Below are positions 51,135 to 60,511 of a stretch of DNA of 64,000 nucleotides, in pieces. The stretch spans positions 1-64,000 of the forward strand of contig NZ_AVPU01000011.1 of NCBI RefSeq assembly GCF_000768355.1, in the 5' to 3' direction. The stretch comes from Lysobacter daejeonensis GH1-9. GTDB lineage: Bacteria > Pseudomonadota > Gammaproteobacteria > Xanthomonadales > Xanthomonadaceae. Every line of letters begins with the position of its first letter. Within the stretch, counting starts at the first letter, position 1. The position numbers were made by a program, and so were the translations under genes. A model generated the notes under the pieces. That model was not told where the DNA came from, made no database searches, and was given only the letters and a program-made list of their open reading frames with translations.

Positions 51135-51567
51135 GCCTTCGTTCAGTTGGCCTGCACGCGTTTACTGGGAAGATACCGACGCAGGTGGCGTGGTCTACCA
51201 CGCGCAGTACCTGGCCTTCATGGAGCGGGCCCGTACCGAATGGATGCGCGAGCAGGGCTACGGGCAGGAACTGTTGCGCAACGAATACGGCCTCGTATTC
51301 GTGGTGCGTGCGATGGAGATCGACTTCCTCAAGCCGGCGCGGCTGGATGATGCATTGTCCGTCACCGCGGCGGTGCAGGATTGCCGCAAAGCCAGCCTGG
51401 TGTTCGCGCAGTCCATCCGCCGTGGCGATGAACTGTTGCTCACCGCGCAGGTCCGGATCGCCGCCCTGCACGCGGACAGCTTCCGGCCGCGGGGCATCCC
51501 GCAGCCGTTGTTGGCCCAGTTGCAGGCCCATTCGTTGCAAGACACCGAAGAACCACCGTCGGCGTAA
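51124..51567 (+). CDS. ybgC: Tol-Pal-associated acyl-CoA thioesterase YbgC
   Basis: A 147-residue hotdog-fold thioesterase. The active site is [27 protein letters not shown] with catalytic Asp, plus the [18 protein letters not shown] strand. It heads the tol-pal cluster as in most Proteobacteria and probably acts on acyl-ACP or acyl-CoA in phospholipid metabolism. The ATG at 51124 lies inside ruvB and has GGAAG eight bases upstream. Confidence 0.94.
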   Translation: MAIEPSFSWPARVYWEDTDAGGVVYHAQYLAFMERARTEWMREQGYGQELLRNEYGLVFVVRAMEIDFLKPARLDDALSVTAAVQDCRKASLVFAQSIRRGDELLLTAQVRIAALHADSFRPRGIPQPLLAQLQAHSLQDTEEPPSA

Positions 51568-51612
51568 TCCACGCCGCGCCAGCTAGGCCCCACGGGGCAC
51601 GGAGAACCACGC

Positions 51613-52398
51613 ATGACCTACCTGTTGACCGCGCTGCAGGCCACCGCCGAAGCCCTTCCCGAAGAAGCGCCTGCCAGCACGGTCGCCGACGCCGCGGGTG
51701 CCGCCGTGGCCGCGGGCGACAACGGGCTCAACCTGCTGCAGCTGATCCTGCACGCCAGCCTGCCGGTGCAGCTGGTGATGGGAATCCTGCTGCTGGCCTC
51801 GGTCGCGTCCTGGGCCATCATCTTCCGCAAGAAGAGCGTGCTGGACCGGGCCGCCAAGGAAGCCGAACATTTCGAGGAACGCTTCTGGTCCGGCGCCGAG
51901 CTCTCCAAGCTCTATGCCGGCGCCACCGAGCGCAACCGCGACGTCGGCGGCATGGAGGCGATCTTCGAAGCCGGCTTCCGCGAGTTCAACCGCGTGCGCC
52001 AGCGCAAGGGCGCGGACCCGCGCACCCAGCTGGAGGGCGCGCAGCGCGCCATGCGCGCCACCACCTCGCGCGAGATCGACGGACTGGAGCACAACCTCGA
52101 ATTCCTCGCCAACGTCGGCTCGATCAGCCCATACATCGGCCTGTTCGGCACGGTGTGGGGCATCATGATCTCGTTCCAGGGCCTGGCCCAGCTGAAGGAG
52201 GCGACCATCGCCACCGTCGCGCCGGGCATCTCCGAGGCGCTGGTGGCCACCGCGATGGGCCTGTTCGCCGCGATCCCGGCAGTGTGGGCCTATAACCGCT
52301 ACGCCACCAAGGTCGAGCGCATCGCGGTGCGCTACGACGCCTTCTCCGAGGAGTTCTCCTCGATCCTGCAGCGCCAGTCGCACCTCGACGAGGCCTGA
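51613..52398 (+). CDS. tolQ: Tol-Pal subunit TolQ
   Basis: A 261-residue inner-membrane protein of the MotA/ExbB/TolQ family, part of the proton-driven TolQRA motor that constricts the outer membrane at division. Three membrane helices: about 45-70 (LPVQLVMGILLLASVASWAIIF), about 160-185 (NVGSISPYIGLFGTVWGIMISF) and about 205-225. A longer than usual N-terminus (TAEALPEEAPASTVADAAGAAVAAGD) precedes the first helix. CGGAGA is before the ATG. tolR follows after three bases. Confidence 0.96.
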   Translation: MTYLLTALQATAEALPEEAPASTVADAAGAAVAAGDNGLNLLQLILHASLPVQLVMGILLLASVASWAIIFRKKSVLDRAAKEAEHFEERFWSGAELSKLYAGATERNRDVGGMEAIFEAGFREFNRVRQRKGADPRTQLEGAQRAMRATTSREIDGLEHNLEFLANVGSISPYIGLFGTVWGIMISFQGLAQLKEATIATVAPGISEALVATAMGLFAAIPAVWAYNRYATKVERIAVRYDAFSEEFSSILQRQSHLDEA

Positions 52399-52401
52399 TC
52401 C

Positions 52402-52838
<437 letters not shown>

Positions 52839-52842
<4 letters not shown>

Positions 52843-53807
52843 GGGAAACCCGCGCCGATACCTCGCGCGCGATCGGGATGGCGTTGCTGCTGCACGCAGT
52901 GATGTTCCTGGCGATGTTTGCCGGATTGTGGTGGACCAAGACCCAGCGACCTGCGTCGGCCGCGGGCGGGCCTGTGGGTGCGGAGCTGGTCGACGCCAGC
53001 GACTTGTCGCAGGCCATGCAGCGCACCTTGGCCAACCGGCCCGAGCCGGTGGTCGAATCGCCGCTGCCCGAACCGGTCGAAGAGGAGGTCGCGCCCGAGC
53101 TGCAGCCACTGCCCGAGCCCGTGCCGCAGGAAGAGGTGGCGCCGCAGCAGACCGCGCCGCAGGAGTTGCTGGCCAACCCGGACGACCGCAACCAGGACGC
53201 GGTGGTCGACCGCCCGACGCCGAACCCGACCACCCAGACCCAGGTGCAGGAGGCCAAGCGCCGCCAGGAGCAGGTGGACCTGACCGAGCAGAAGCGCCAG
53301 GAAGACGCGGAGCGCAAGCAGCGCCTGGCCAAGCAGGAAGAAGAGCGGCAGAAGCAGCTGGCGGAAATCAAGCGCCTGCGCGCACTCGCCGCGCGTGACG
53401 CCAAGGTGGCAGAGGCGCAGTTGCAGCGAATCGCCGACGCCCGCGCATCGAGCGCCTCGGAGGAAGCCGCGCGGTCGGATGCCGGGGCCAGCGGAGCCCG
53501 TGCCGGCGGTGGTGGCGTCGACCAGGGCCTGCTGGCCCAGTACATCGCCGCCCTGCAGGCCGCCATCAACGCCAAGTGGACCCGCCCGGAGTCCGTGCCG
53601 GCGGGCGCACCCTGCCGTCTCGTCATCCGCCAGCTCCCCGGCGGCAACGTGATGGACGTGCAGGTGGCTTCCCCGTGTGCCTACGACGAGGCGGGCCAGG
53701 AGTCGATCAAGCGTGCCGTGCTGAAGGCCGATCCGTTGCCGTATGCCGGCTTCGAGGCCGTATTCAACCGTAACCTGACCATCAACTTCCGCGCCCAGGA
53801 TCGTTGA
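52839..53807 (+). CDS. tolA: Cell envelope protein TolA
   Basis: A 322-residue TolA that links the TolQR motor to TolB and Pal. It has an N-terminal membrane helix (GMALLLHAVMFLAMFAGLWW), a Pro/Glu-rich stretch (about 60-115), a long charged coiled coil (about 130-205, AKRRQEQVDLTEQKRQEDAERKQ-like) and a C-terminal TonB-like domain (YIAALQAAINAKWTRP to NLTINFRAQ). The coiled coil is shorter than in E. coli TolA. Overlaps tolR. Confidence 0.93.
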
Positions 53808-53815
53808 CCGCCGCC

Positions 53816-53852
53816 CCGATCCGGCCCTTCCAGACGGCCGGATTCGGGTTTT
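53816..53852 (+). terminator. Hairpin between tolA and tolB
   Basis: CCGATCCGGCC (53816-53826) pairs with GGCCGGATTCGG (53836-53847) with one bulged T, followed by GTTTTG. It may attenuate or end the ybgC-tolQRA transcript; tolB begins 70 bases further on with room for its own promoter. Confidence 0.55.
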
Positions 53853-53921
53853 GTTCAGCTTTGAGGCCGCGTTCACGGCCAAGCTGTTAGGACTGTTCAT
53901 ATTCCCCCGGATGGACTGCCG

Positions 53922-55247
53922 ATGAATCGAACGACGCCCTGGTGGGCCGCCTTGCTCGCCCTCCTGCTCCCCTTCGCCGCGGCTGCGCAGCAGCAGGGCC
54001 TGGAGATTGACGTGATCGGCGGCAACGCTGCCGCCCTGCCCATCGCCGTCGTGCCGATGCCGTACCAGGGCAGTGCCGGGGCGCCCGACACCGATGTCGC
54101 CGCGGTGGTGAAGGCCGACCTGGAGCGGTCGGGCCAATTCCGCGGCCTGCCGGAGCGCGACCTGATCGAGCGCCCCAGCCGCGGCGGCGAGGTCAACTAC
54201 CCCACCTGGCGCGCCCTCAACCAGGACTACCTGCTGGTGGGCCGCGTCCTGGACGGCGGCATGGGCAACTACCGCGTGGAGTACGAACTGTTCGATGTTG
54301 CGAAGCAGCAGCGCCTGCTCGGCTTCGCCATGACGGCGCGCAGCAACGCGATGCGTGACGTGGCGCACCAGATTGCCGATGCGGTTTACGAGAAGATCCT
54401 CGGGATCCGCGGCGCGTTCTTCACCCGCATCGCCTACGTCACCGCCTCGGGCGTGGGCAAGGGCGCGCGCTACGCGCTGATGGTCGCCGACAGCGACGGC
54501 TACAACCCGCAGGCAGTGGTCAATTCGTCCGAGCCGATCCTGTCGCCCTCGTGGAGCCCGGATGGCAACCGCCTGGCCTACGTCACCTTCGAGAACGGAA
54601 GCTCAACCATCTTTGTCCAGGACATCAACACCGGCCAGCGCGAGTCCATTGCCCGTTACCGCGGCATCAATGGCGCGCCCGCGTTCTCGCCTGACGGTCG
54701 TCGCATGGCGATGACGCTGTCGCGCAGCGGCAACCCGGAGATCTACGTGATGGACCTGGGCAGCCGCGCGCTCACCCAGCTGACCAACCATTTCGGCATC
54801 GACACCGAGCCGGAGTGGAGCGCCGACGGCGGCAGCGTGTACTTCACATCCGACCGCGGCGGCCGCCCGCAGATCTACAAGGTGTCGTCCAGCGGTGGCA
54901 GCGCCAGTCGCGTCACCTTCCAGGGCACCTACAACGCCAGTGCCACCGTGTCGGCCGACGGCAAGAAGATCGCCACTGCCCAGGGCGCCGGCAACAACTA
55001 CCGCGTGGCGATGATGGACGCCAGCTTCGGCACACCGCGCTGGAGTACGCTGTCGCCGGGCTCGCTGGACGAGTCGCCCAGCTTCGCGCCCAATGCCTCG
55101 ATGGTGCTGTATGCGGCCCGCGAGGGGCACCGCGGCGTGCTGTACGCCGTCTCGGCCGATGCGCGCGTCCGCCAGCGTTTGGTGCTCTCGGGCGGAGACG
55201 TCCGCGAACCCGCCTGGGGTCCGTACCGGGCCCAGGCCGCGCAATGA
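53922..55247 (+). CDS. tolB: Periplasmic protein TolB
   Basis: A 441-residue periplasmic protein with signal peptide ([18 protein letters not shown]), an N-terminal domain (about 25-165) and a six-bladed beta-propeller with repeated [18 protein letters not shown]-, [18 protein letters not shown]- and [18 protein letters not shown]-type WD-like blades. It binds Pal and TolA. The leader separates it from tolA by 114 bases. pal follows after 93 bases. Confidence 0.97.
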   Translation: MNRTTPWWAALLALLLPFAAAAQQQGLEIDVIGGNAAALPIAVVPMPYQGSAGAPDTDVAAVVKADLERSGQFRGLPERDLIERPSRGGEVNYPTWRALNQDYLLVGRVLDGGMGNYRVEYELFDVAKQQRLLGFAMTARSNAMRDVAHQIADAVYEKILGIRGAFFTRIAYVTASGVGKGARYALMVADSDGYNPQAVVNSSEPILSPSWSPDGNRLAYVTFENGSSTIFVQDINTGQRESIARYRGINGAPAFSPDGRRMAMTLSRSGNPEIYVMDLGSRALTQLTNHFGIDTEPEWSADGGSVYFTSDRGGRPQIYKVSSSGGSASRVTFQGTYNASATVSADGKKIATAQGAGNNYRVAMMDASFGTPRWSTLSPGSLDESPSFAPNASMVLYAAREGHRGVLYAVSADARVRQRLVLSGGDVREPAWGPYRAQAAQ

Positions 55248-55340
55248 GCCGCATGGAAGCGAGGCAACCCCTGTTCTAACCGGTTGGGCCAGAAGGCCCC
55301 GCTCAATCCACCCCGCACCATGCTTTGACGAGGAGTCATC

Positions 55341-55859
55341 ATGAACAGCACCGTCCGTATCGCCCTTCTCGCCGTGCTCTGCACGGCCGCCGTCGCCTGC
55401 TCGAAGAAGGTCAAGGAAGAAGCCCCGCCGGCCGAACCCGCCCCGGCCGAAGTCCCGGCTGAACCCACCCCGGCGCCGAGCACCGGCATGTACGGCCCCG
55501 CCGACCTCGATACGGACGCCTGCCTGCGCCAGCGCGTGATCTACTTCGACTTCGACCAGGACGTGCTGCGTCCGGAGTTCCAGGCCGCCGTCGGCTGCCA
55601 CGCCAAGTACCTGCGTGACCGCCCGACCGCTCGCATGACCCTGGAAGGCCACGCCGACGAGCGCGGCAGCCGCGAGTACAACATGGGCCTGGGCGAGCGC
55701 CGCGGCAACGCCGTGTCGTCGGCCATGCAGGCCAACGGTGGCTCGGCCAGCCAGCAGATGGTGACCAGCTACGGCGAAGAGCGCCCGACCTGCCAGGACT
55801 CGAACGAGGACTGCTGGGCCAAGAACCGTCGCGTTGAGATCATCTACACCGCGAAGTGA
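55341..55859 (+). CDS. pal: Peptidoglycan-associated lipoprotein Pal
   Basis: A 172-residue lipoprotein: signal RIALLAVLCTAAVAC with Cys20 as the lipidated residue, a Pro/Ala/Glu-rich linker, and an OmpA-type peptidoglycan-binding domain (VIYFDFDQDVLRPEFQA, LEGHADERGSREYNMGLGERR). It anchors the outer membrane to the cell wall. A GAGGAG lies before the ATG. cpoB starts inside its stop codon (TGATG). Confidence 0.97.
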   Translation: MNSTVRIALLAVLCTAAVACSKKVKEEAPPAEPAPAEVPAEPTPAPSTGMYGPADLDTDACLRQRVIYFDFDQDVLRPEFQAAVGCHAKYLRDRPTARMTLEGHADERGSREYNMGLGERRGNAVSSAMQANGGSASQQMVTSYGEERPTCQDSNEDCWAKNRRVEIIYTAK

Positions 55860-56689
55860 TGAAAGGAATGCGCGGACTTCTTGTCAGTGCAACCCTGGTG
55901 GCGGCCCTCGTGGCCGCCACCCCCGCGTCGGCGCAGCGCGCAAGCCTGGCCGACCGCGTGGCGCTACTCGAACAGCGGGCCGGCGACAACCAGGCCAACG
56001 TGCAGCTGCTCAACGAAGTGAACCAGCTCAAGGCCGAAGTGCAGGCGCTGCGTGCGCAGGTCGAGGAGTTGCAGCAACTGACCCAGCAGCTCCAGGAATC
56101 TGGGAAGCGCCAGTACCTGGACCTGGATGACCGGGTGAACCGGTTGGAAGGGGGGGGCATGCCTGCCGCGCCGGCGACCCCGCCGAAGGCGGGTGTACCT
56201 GCCGCCAAACCGACGGCCGCCGCCAGCAAGCCGGTGCCGGCCGAAGCCGCACCGGCGGTCTACGGCGATGCCGGCAAGCTGCGTGAAGGAGCCGGCGAGC
56301 GCGCGGCCTACGATGCCGCCTTCGCGACCCTGAAGGCCGGCCGCTCGGCGGACGCCTCCAGCCAGTTCCTAGCCTTCCTGCAACAGTACCCCAATGGGGT
56401 CTACGCACCCAACGCCCTGTACTGGCTGGGCGAGAGCTACTACGTCACCCAGAACTACGAACCGGCGCGCGAGCAGTTCCAGACGCTGGTGGACCGCTAC
56501 CCGACCCACGACAAGGCACCGGGTGCGCTGCTCAAGCTGGGGCTGGCCCAGCAGGGCCTGAAGCAGCTGGATGCCGCCGAGCGCACCTTCGGCACGGTGG
56601 TGTCGCGCTACCCTGGCACCGACGCCGCACGCGTGGCCCAGGACCGCCTGCGGGCACTGGAACTCGGCCGGATCAGCCGCACGCGCTAA
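55859..56689 (+). CDS. cpoB: Cell division coordinator CpoB (YbgF)
   Basis: A 276-residue periplasmic protein: signal peptide (MRGLLVSATLVAALVAATPASAQ), an N-terminal trimerising coiled coil (about 30-95), a Pro/Ala/Lys-rich linker and C-terminal TPR repeats (YDAAFATLKAGRSADASSQFLAFLQQYPNGVYAPNALYWLGESYY). It coordinates peptidoglycan synthesis with Tol-driven constriction. The ATG at 55859 shares bases with the pal stop; ATG 55868 is a fallback. The TAA stop is embedded in the queE -10-like sequence. Confidence 0.93.
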   Translation: MKGMRGLLVSATLVAALVAATPASAQRASLADRVALLEQRAGDNQANVQLLNEVNQLKAEVQALRAQVEELQQLTQQLQESGKRQYLDLDDRVNRLEGGGMPAAPATPPKAGVPAAKPTAAASKPVPAEAAPAVYGDAGKLREGAGERAAYDAAFATLKAGRSADASSQFLAFLQQYPNGVYAPNALYWLGESYYVTQNYEPAREQFQTLVDRYPTHDKAPGALLKLGLAQQGLKQLDAAERTFGTVVSRYPGTDAARVAQDRLRALELGRISRTR

Positions 56690-56692
56690 AAT
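56687..56692 (+). promoter_or_regulatory. -10 box directly before queE (leaderless candidate)
   Basis: TAAAAT, overlapping the cpoB stop codon, ends six bases before the queE ATG, the same spacing as TACAAT before the gene at 37135. A transcript from it would start at the ATG. No Shine-Dalgarno is present. Confidence 0.4.
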
Positions 56693-56698
56693 GCCCGG

Positions 56699-57376
56699 AT
56701 GAGCACCGTTTCCCCCGAGGCGGCCGCGGCGTCGCCCGAGCGGCTGCGGTTGACCGAAATCTTCCTGTCCCTGCAGGGCGAGTCGCGCAGTATCGGCTGG
56801 CCGACCGTCTTCGTGCGCCTGACCGGCTGCCCGCTGCGCTGCCAGTACTGCGATACCGCCTACGCCTTCCACGGCGGCCAGTGGTGGGACTTCGACACGA
56901 TCCTGGCCGAGGTGGCACAGCACGGTGCGCGCCATGTATGCGTCACCGGTGGCGAGCCGCTGGCGCAGAAGCGCTGCGTGGAGCTGCTGCGGCGCCTGTG
57001 CGACGAAGGCTATGACGTCTCGCTGGAAACCTCCGGCGCCATCGACATCGGCCCGGTCGACCCGCGCGTGTCGCGCGTGCTGGACATCAAGACGCCGGGC
57101 TCTGGCGAAGTCGCGCGCAACCTGTGGTCCAACCTGCCGCTGCTGACCGCGCACGACCAGGTCAAGTTCGTGATCTGCAGCCGTGGGGACTACGACTGGG
57201 CCAAGGCCATCGTCGCCGAGCACAAGCTGACGCAGACCTGCGACGTGCTGTTCTCGCCCAGCTTCAGCCAGGTGGACCCGAGCGCGCTGGCCGACTGGAT
57301 CGTCGCCGACCGCTTGCCGGTGCGCTTCCAGCTGCAGTTGCACAAGATCCTGTGGAACGACGAGCCGGGGCGTTGA
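56699..57376 (+). CDS. queE: 7-carboxy-7-deazaguanine synthase QueE
   Basis: A 225-residue radical SAM enzyme of queuosine precursor synthesis; it converts 6-carboxy-tetrahydropterin to 7-carboxy-7-deazaguanine. The iron-sulfur cluster motif is GCPLRCQYCDTAY (Cys-x3-Cys-x2-Cys), followed by CVTGGEPLAQK and LETSGAIDI; EIFLSLQGES is at the N-terminus. It lies between cpoB and queC, as in other Xanthomonadaceae. Confidence 0.95.
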   Translation: MSTVSPEAAAASPERLRLTEIFLSLQGESRSIGWPTVFVRLTGCPLRCQYCDTAYAFHGGQWWDFDTILAEVAQHGARHVCVTGGEPLAQKRCVELLRRLCDEGYDVSLETSGAIDIGPVDPRVSRVLDIKTPGSGEVARNLWSNLPLLTAHDQVKFVICSRGDYDWAKAIVAEHKLTQTCDVLFSPSFSQVDPSALADWIVADRLPVRFQLQLHKILWNDEPGR

Positions 57377-57446
57377 GCCCGGCAGCGTCGTACCGTTGTT
57401 GTCCGTTCGGGGCCGTGCCAATGCGGCCGGTCCGATGGAGTATTGA

Positions 57447-58142
57447 ATGAAGAAGGCCGTTGTCCTGGTATCCGGAGGCATGGACTCCGCCGTCGTCATC
57501 GCGATCGCACGCGAGCAGGGGTTTGCCGTGCACGCGCTGAGCGTGAGCTACGGTCAGCGCCACACGTCCGAGCTGGATGCCGCCGACCGCGTGTCCAAGG
57601 CGCTGGGCGCGGTGGCGCACAAGACGGTCAACGTGGACCTGCGCAGCATCGGTGGCTCGGCGCTGACCGACGACATCGAGGTGCCGCTGGACACCGACGG
57701 CCACCCGGTGGGGCAGGCCGCGGCCAAGGACGCCATCCCCGTGACCTACGTGCCGGCGCGCAACACCATCATGCTGTCCATCGCGCTGGGTTGGGCCGAG
57801 GTGCTGGGCGCCAACGACATCTTCTGCGGCGTCAACGCGGTCGATTATTCCGGCTACCCGGATTGCCGCCCCGAGTTCGTGGCCGCCTTCGAGCGGCTGG
57901 CCAACCTGGCCACCAAGGCCGGTGTGGAAGGCGCGGGGCTGCGCGTGCACGCGCCGTTGCAGTTCATGAGCAAGGCCGACATCGTGCGCGAGGGCGTGCG
58001 CCTGGGCGTGGACTTCGCGCAGACCGTGTCGTGCTACAAGGCCGACGAAGCCGGCCGCGCCTGCGGGCATTGCGATGCGTGCCGGTTGCGGGCGGAGGGC
58101 TTCGCGGTGGCGGGCGTGGTGGATCCGACCCGTTACGTCTGA
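57447..58142 (+). CDS. queC: 7-cyano-7-deazaguanine synthase QueC
   Basis: A 231-residue ATP-dependent ligase that turns 7-carboxy-7-deazaguanine into preQ0. The N-terminal PP-loop is [12 protein letters not shown]; the middle has [20 protein letters not shown] and [17 protein letters not shown]; four zinc-binding Cys are in [21 protein letters not shown]. Queuosine modifies tRNAs with GUN anticodons. The gap of 70 bases to queE holds only a short leader. Confidence 0.96.
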   Translation: MKKAVVLVSGGMDSAVVIAIAREQGFAVHALSVSYGQRHTSELDAADRVSKALGAVAHKTVNVDLRSIGGSALTDDIEVPLDTDGHPVGQAAAKDAIPVTYVPARNTIMLSIALGWAEVLGANDIFCGVNAVDYSGYPDCRPEFVAAFERLANLATKAGVEGAGLRVHAPLQFMSKADIVREGVRLGVDFAQTVSCYKADEAGRACGHCDACRLRAEGFAVAGVVDPTRYV

Positions 58143-58223
58143 CGCGGCATCGGGCAGTGCGGCATCGGTGCCGCCCGGTCCGGACGTCGTGCGGGTTCAC
58201 CTGCATCGCGCGCGCCGCTGCGC

Positions 58224-58229
58224 TAGAAT
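58224..58229 (+). promoter_or_regulatory. -10 box of tRNA-Lys
   Basis: TAGAAT, 30 bases before the mature tRNA, followed by a GC-rich stretch of the kind found in stable-RNA promoters. A clear -35 is missing. Confidence 0.4.
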
Positions 58230-58259
58230 GCACGACCCGGCGCAAGGCCGGGCCGCGAT

Positions 58260-58335
58260 GGGTCGTTAGCTCAGTCGGTAGAGCATCGGACTTTTAATCC
58301 GCTGGTCGATGGTTCGAATCCATCACGACCCACCA
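58260..58335 (+). tRNA. tRNA-Lys (anticodon TTT)
   Basis: A 76-base tRNA with encoded CCA. The acceptor GGGTCGT pairs with ACGACCC, the D arm is GCTCAGTCGGTAGAGC, the anticodon loop is CTTTTAA with TTT at 58293-58295, and the T arm has GGTTCGAATCC. All four arms close without mismatches worth noting. Its 3' half borders an integrase gene, so it is the likely attachment site of the element on the right. Confidence 0.97.
58311..58335. other. Presumed attachment site (attL) of the integrated element
   Basis: The tRNA 3' end (TTCGAATCC to CCCACCA) is the usual target of P4-type integrases, and one is encoded 180 bases downstream. The matching second copy (attR) should lie right of the window; it is not seen here, so the site is inferred from context. 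Confidence 0.5.
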
Positions 58336-58449
58336 AATCGCAATCCCAAAGGGTCCGAGACCGACCCAAACAGCAACGATTCCACGCGGAATCCCGTCGA
58401 TGCGGGGCCCCAAGGGTTCCCAAGCGTCCCATTGCATCCCGTCGCGAGT

Positions 58450-58508
58450 GTGAGTAGATTCGGGAGTAGGGCGACCTACTCACGGGTCGCCAGGACCCAT
58501 CTACTCAC
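58450..58508. promoter_or_regulatory. Repeated CTACTCAC sites in the integrase promoter
   Basis: CTACTCAC occurs at 58476-58483 and 58501-58508, and inverted (GTGAGTAG) at 58450-58457; a partial inverted GAGTAG is at 58464-58469. Centres are 25-26 bases apart. The last copy abuts GAGG, the integrase ribosome site. They could be arm-type integrase sites or operators for the element's regulator. Confidence 0.6.
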
Positions 58509-58517
58509 GAGGTCTGC

Positions 58518-59780
58518 GTGCTCACGGACAAGGCATTGCGTGCACTGAAGCCGAAGGAAAGCCTCTACCGCGTGGCTGATTCCGCAGGCCTGTGCATCGA
58601 GGTTGCGCCTACCGGATCGAAGCTGTGGCGCTATCGCTACCGGTTCGCTGGCCGGGCCAAGATGCTGTCGCTGGGCGCGTGGCCGGAGGTCAGCCTCGCG
58701 GAAGCGCGCGAGCGTCGTGGCGATGCGCGCCGGCTGCTCAACCAGGGCGTGGATCCGTCCGCCAATCGGCAGAGCGAGAAGCTGCGCGCGAAGGTCGCGG
58801 CGGACAATACGTTCAAGGCCGTGGCCGAAGAGTGGCTCGAGATGAAGGGGCACGACTGGACGGCCTCGCAGTTGGGCAAGGAGCGCGACCGCCTCGAGAA
58901 CCATGCCTATCCGTGGCTCGGGAAGCTGCCCATCTCCGACATCGGCGTGGCCGAACTGAAGCCGGTGCTCGCGCGACTGGTGAAGCGCGGCACGATCGAA
59001 CAGGCGCACCGCCTGCGGCAGGAAATCAGCCGCATCTTCCGTTACGCGGTGGCCACTGAGCGCGCCAGTCGCGACCCGGCCCATGACCTGCGCGACGTGC
59101 TGCCGTCGCCCCTGAAAAAGAACTTCGCCTCCATCACCGACCCGACCAAGGTGGGCGAGCTCCTCCGGGCCATCGACGGGTTCGAGGGGACATTCGTGGT
59201 GGGCTGTGCGCTGCGTCTGGCTCCGCTGGTGTTCGTCCGCCCAGGTGAGATTCGGGCGGCGGAATGGAAGGAGATCGAGCTCGAGCACAAGGACGGCCCG
59301 CGCTGGGTGATCCCGGCCGCGCGCCGCAAGCTGCGCAAGGCCGAGAAGGAGAACCCCAACACGCCGCCGCACGTCGTGCCTCTGTCGACTCAGGCCGTGG
59401 CGATCCTTGAAGAGCTGCAGCCGCTGACCGGACAGAAGCGCCTCGTATTCCCGGGCGCACGAAACACCTCGATCCCGCTGAGCAACAACACGATCAACGC
59501 CGCGTTGCGTCGCATGGGCTATGACAAGGACGCGATGACCGGGCATGGCTTCCGCCACATGGCGTCGACGCTGCTCAACGAGCTCGGGTTCAACAAGGCC
59601 GCCATCGAGCGTCAGCTGTCGCACCGGGAGCCCGGTGTCGCCGGCGTCTACAACAAGGCCCAGCACCTGCCGGAGCGGCAGAAGATGATGCAGGCGTGGG
59701 CCGATTACCTGGACGGGCTGCGCGCCGACACCGGCAAGGTCGTGCCCATCCAGCGCAAGAAATCCGGCGCGAGCCGGTAA
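58518..59780 (+). CDS. P4-type tyrosine integrase
   Basis: A 420-residue site-specific recombinase. The N-terminal arm-binding domain (LTDKALRALKPKESLYRVADSAGLCIEV, then KLWRYRYRFAGRAKMLSLGAWPEVSL) is the DUF4102 type found in tRNA-targeting islands. The core-binding domain spans about 100-190. The catalytic domain has the first Arg in RLAPLVFVRPGEIRAAEW, then HGFRHMASTLLNE and the C-terminal LSHREPGVAGVYNKA with the Tyr nucleophile. It starts at GTG 58518 after GAGG. Being directly downstream of tRNA-Lys, it marks the left end of an integrated element. Confidence 0.95.
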   Translation: MLTDKALRALKPKESLYRVADSAGLCIEVAPTGSKLWRYRYRFAGRAKMLSLGAWPEVSLAEARERRGDARRLLNQGVDPSANRQSEKLRAKVAADNTFKAVAEEWLEMKGHDWTASQLGKERDRLENHAYPWLGKLPISDIGVAELKPVLARLVKRGTIEQAHRLRQEISRIFRYAVATERASRDPAHDLRDVLPSPLKKNFASITDPTKVGELLRAIDGFEGTFVVGCALRLAPLVFVRPGEIRAAEWKEIELEHKDGPRWVIPAARRKLRKAEKENPNTPPHVVPLSTQAVAILEELQPLTGQKRLVFPGARNTSIPLSNNTINAALRRMGYDKDAMTGHGFRHMASTLLNELGFNKAAIERQLSHREPGVAGVYNKAQHLPERQKMMQAWADYLDGLRADTGKVVPIQRKKSGASR

Positions 59781-59790
59781 AGCGGCCGAA

Positions 59791-59820
59791 CCGGGTGTTA
59801 CGAGCACCCGGCCGGCCTTC
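59791..59820 (+). terminator. Possible integrase terminator
   Basis: CCGGGTG (59791-59797) pairs with CACCCGG (59805-59811), and an outer GGCCG/CGGCC pairing extends it. The T tract is short, so this is tentative. Confidence 0.4.
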
Positions 59821-59851
59821 CACACCCGCCACCCATAGGAGACTGGCGACC

Positions 59852-60160
59852 ATGGCAGACAACAGCGTAGCAGCCACAACCACGCACCGCGGCGCGCACC
59901 GCGGCTCGACTTCCAACCTGACCTACACGTTCTCCGGGGCGGCTGATGAGCTGCACGACGAGTTCACGTGCCTGATGTCGGAGGCCACTTCGATCATCAA
60001 CACGCTGGCGATCGACCTGGGCGAAGACGGTTCGCAGATGCAGGCCAATCCGAAGGAGGCCGCGCAGATGCTATGGAGCGCACTTCGCACGATGGAGCTG
60101 GCCACCTCAGTCGCCAAGTCGCTCGACCCACGGATCGTGGCGCGGCAAGGGGAGGGCTGA
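59852..60160 (+). CDS. Element gene of unknown function (102 aa)
   Basis: I do not recognise this protein. It is soluble, with a Thr/Ser-rich N-terminus (NSVAATTTHRGAHRGSTSN) and a mostly helical, moderately acidic body (AADELHDEFTCLMSEATSIINTL; MLWSALRTMELATSVAKSLD). AGGAG precedes the ATG by 11 bases. The next gene starts one base after the stop, so the two are probably co-translated. It lies between the integrase and the replication-like operon, in the usual cargo or regulation position of such elements. Confidence 0.7.
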   Translation: MADNSVAATTTHRGAHRGSTSNLTYTFSGAADELHDEFTCLMSEATSIINTLAIDLGEDGSQMQANPKEAAQMLWSALRTMELATSVAKSLDPRIVARQGEG

Positions 60161-60161
60161 C

Positions 60162-60497
60162 ATGTCGATCACTGCCCACAACGAAACCGCCCGCCTGTTC
60201 GAGATGGCATTTGGTGCGGACTGGCCCACGCGCTGCATGGGCGAGCGCAGCAGACAGGAGCTCGAGGGGATCGCATTCCTAGCGAGGAACCATGTCTCCG
60301 ACACGCTGGCCCAAATTGGAGCGTTGGGTCGGGCATTGGCGAACGCCGATCGAGGTGAAGTGGACCTCACGACGCTTGGCTTCCTGGTGGCCTCCGTCGC
60401 GGAGCAGGGGAACATGTACAACGAGCTCGCGAGCGCGGCGAACGGGCTGCAGTTGGCGACGGTGCGCGAGGGGTTCGGCTTGGATCCGTTGACCTAA
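60162..60497 (+). CDS. Element gene of unknown function (111 aa)
   Basis: An unrecognised helical protein (TARLFEMAFGADWP; GIAFLARNHVSDTLAQIGALGRAL; VASVAEQGNMYNELASAANGL). It has no signal, membrane segment or known motif. It starts one base after the preceding gene and ends 14 bases before the next. Both small proteins have the same helical build and similar length, so they may work together; that is inference only. Confidence 0.7.
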   Translation: MSITAHNETARLFEMAFGADWPTRCMGERSRQELEGIAFLARNHVSDTLAQIGALGRALANADRGEVDLTTLGFLVASVAEQGNMYNELASAANGLQLATVREGFGLDPLT

Positions 60498-60511
60498 CCC
60501 GGGGCACTGGC

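Noticed and set aside
58336-58445. A second tRNA or attR copy next to tRNA-Lys
   Set aside because: No second TTCGAATCC...CCA end or cloverleaf could be found here.
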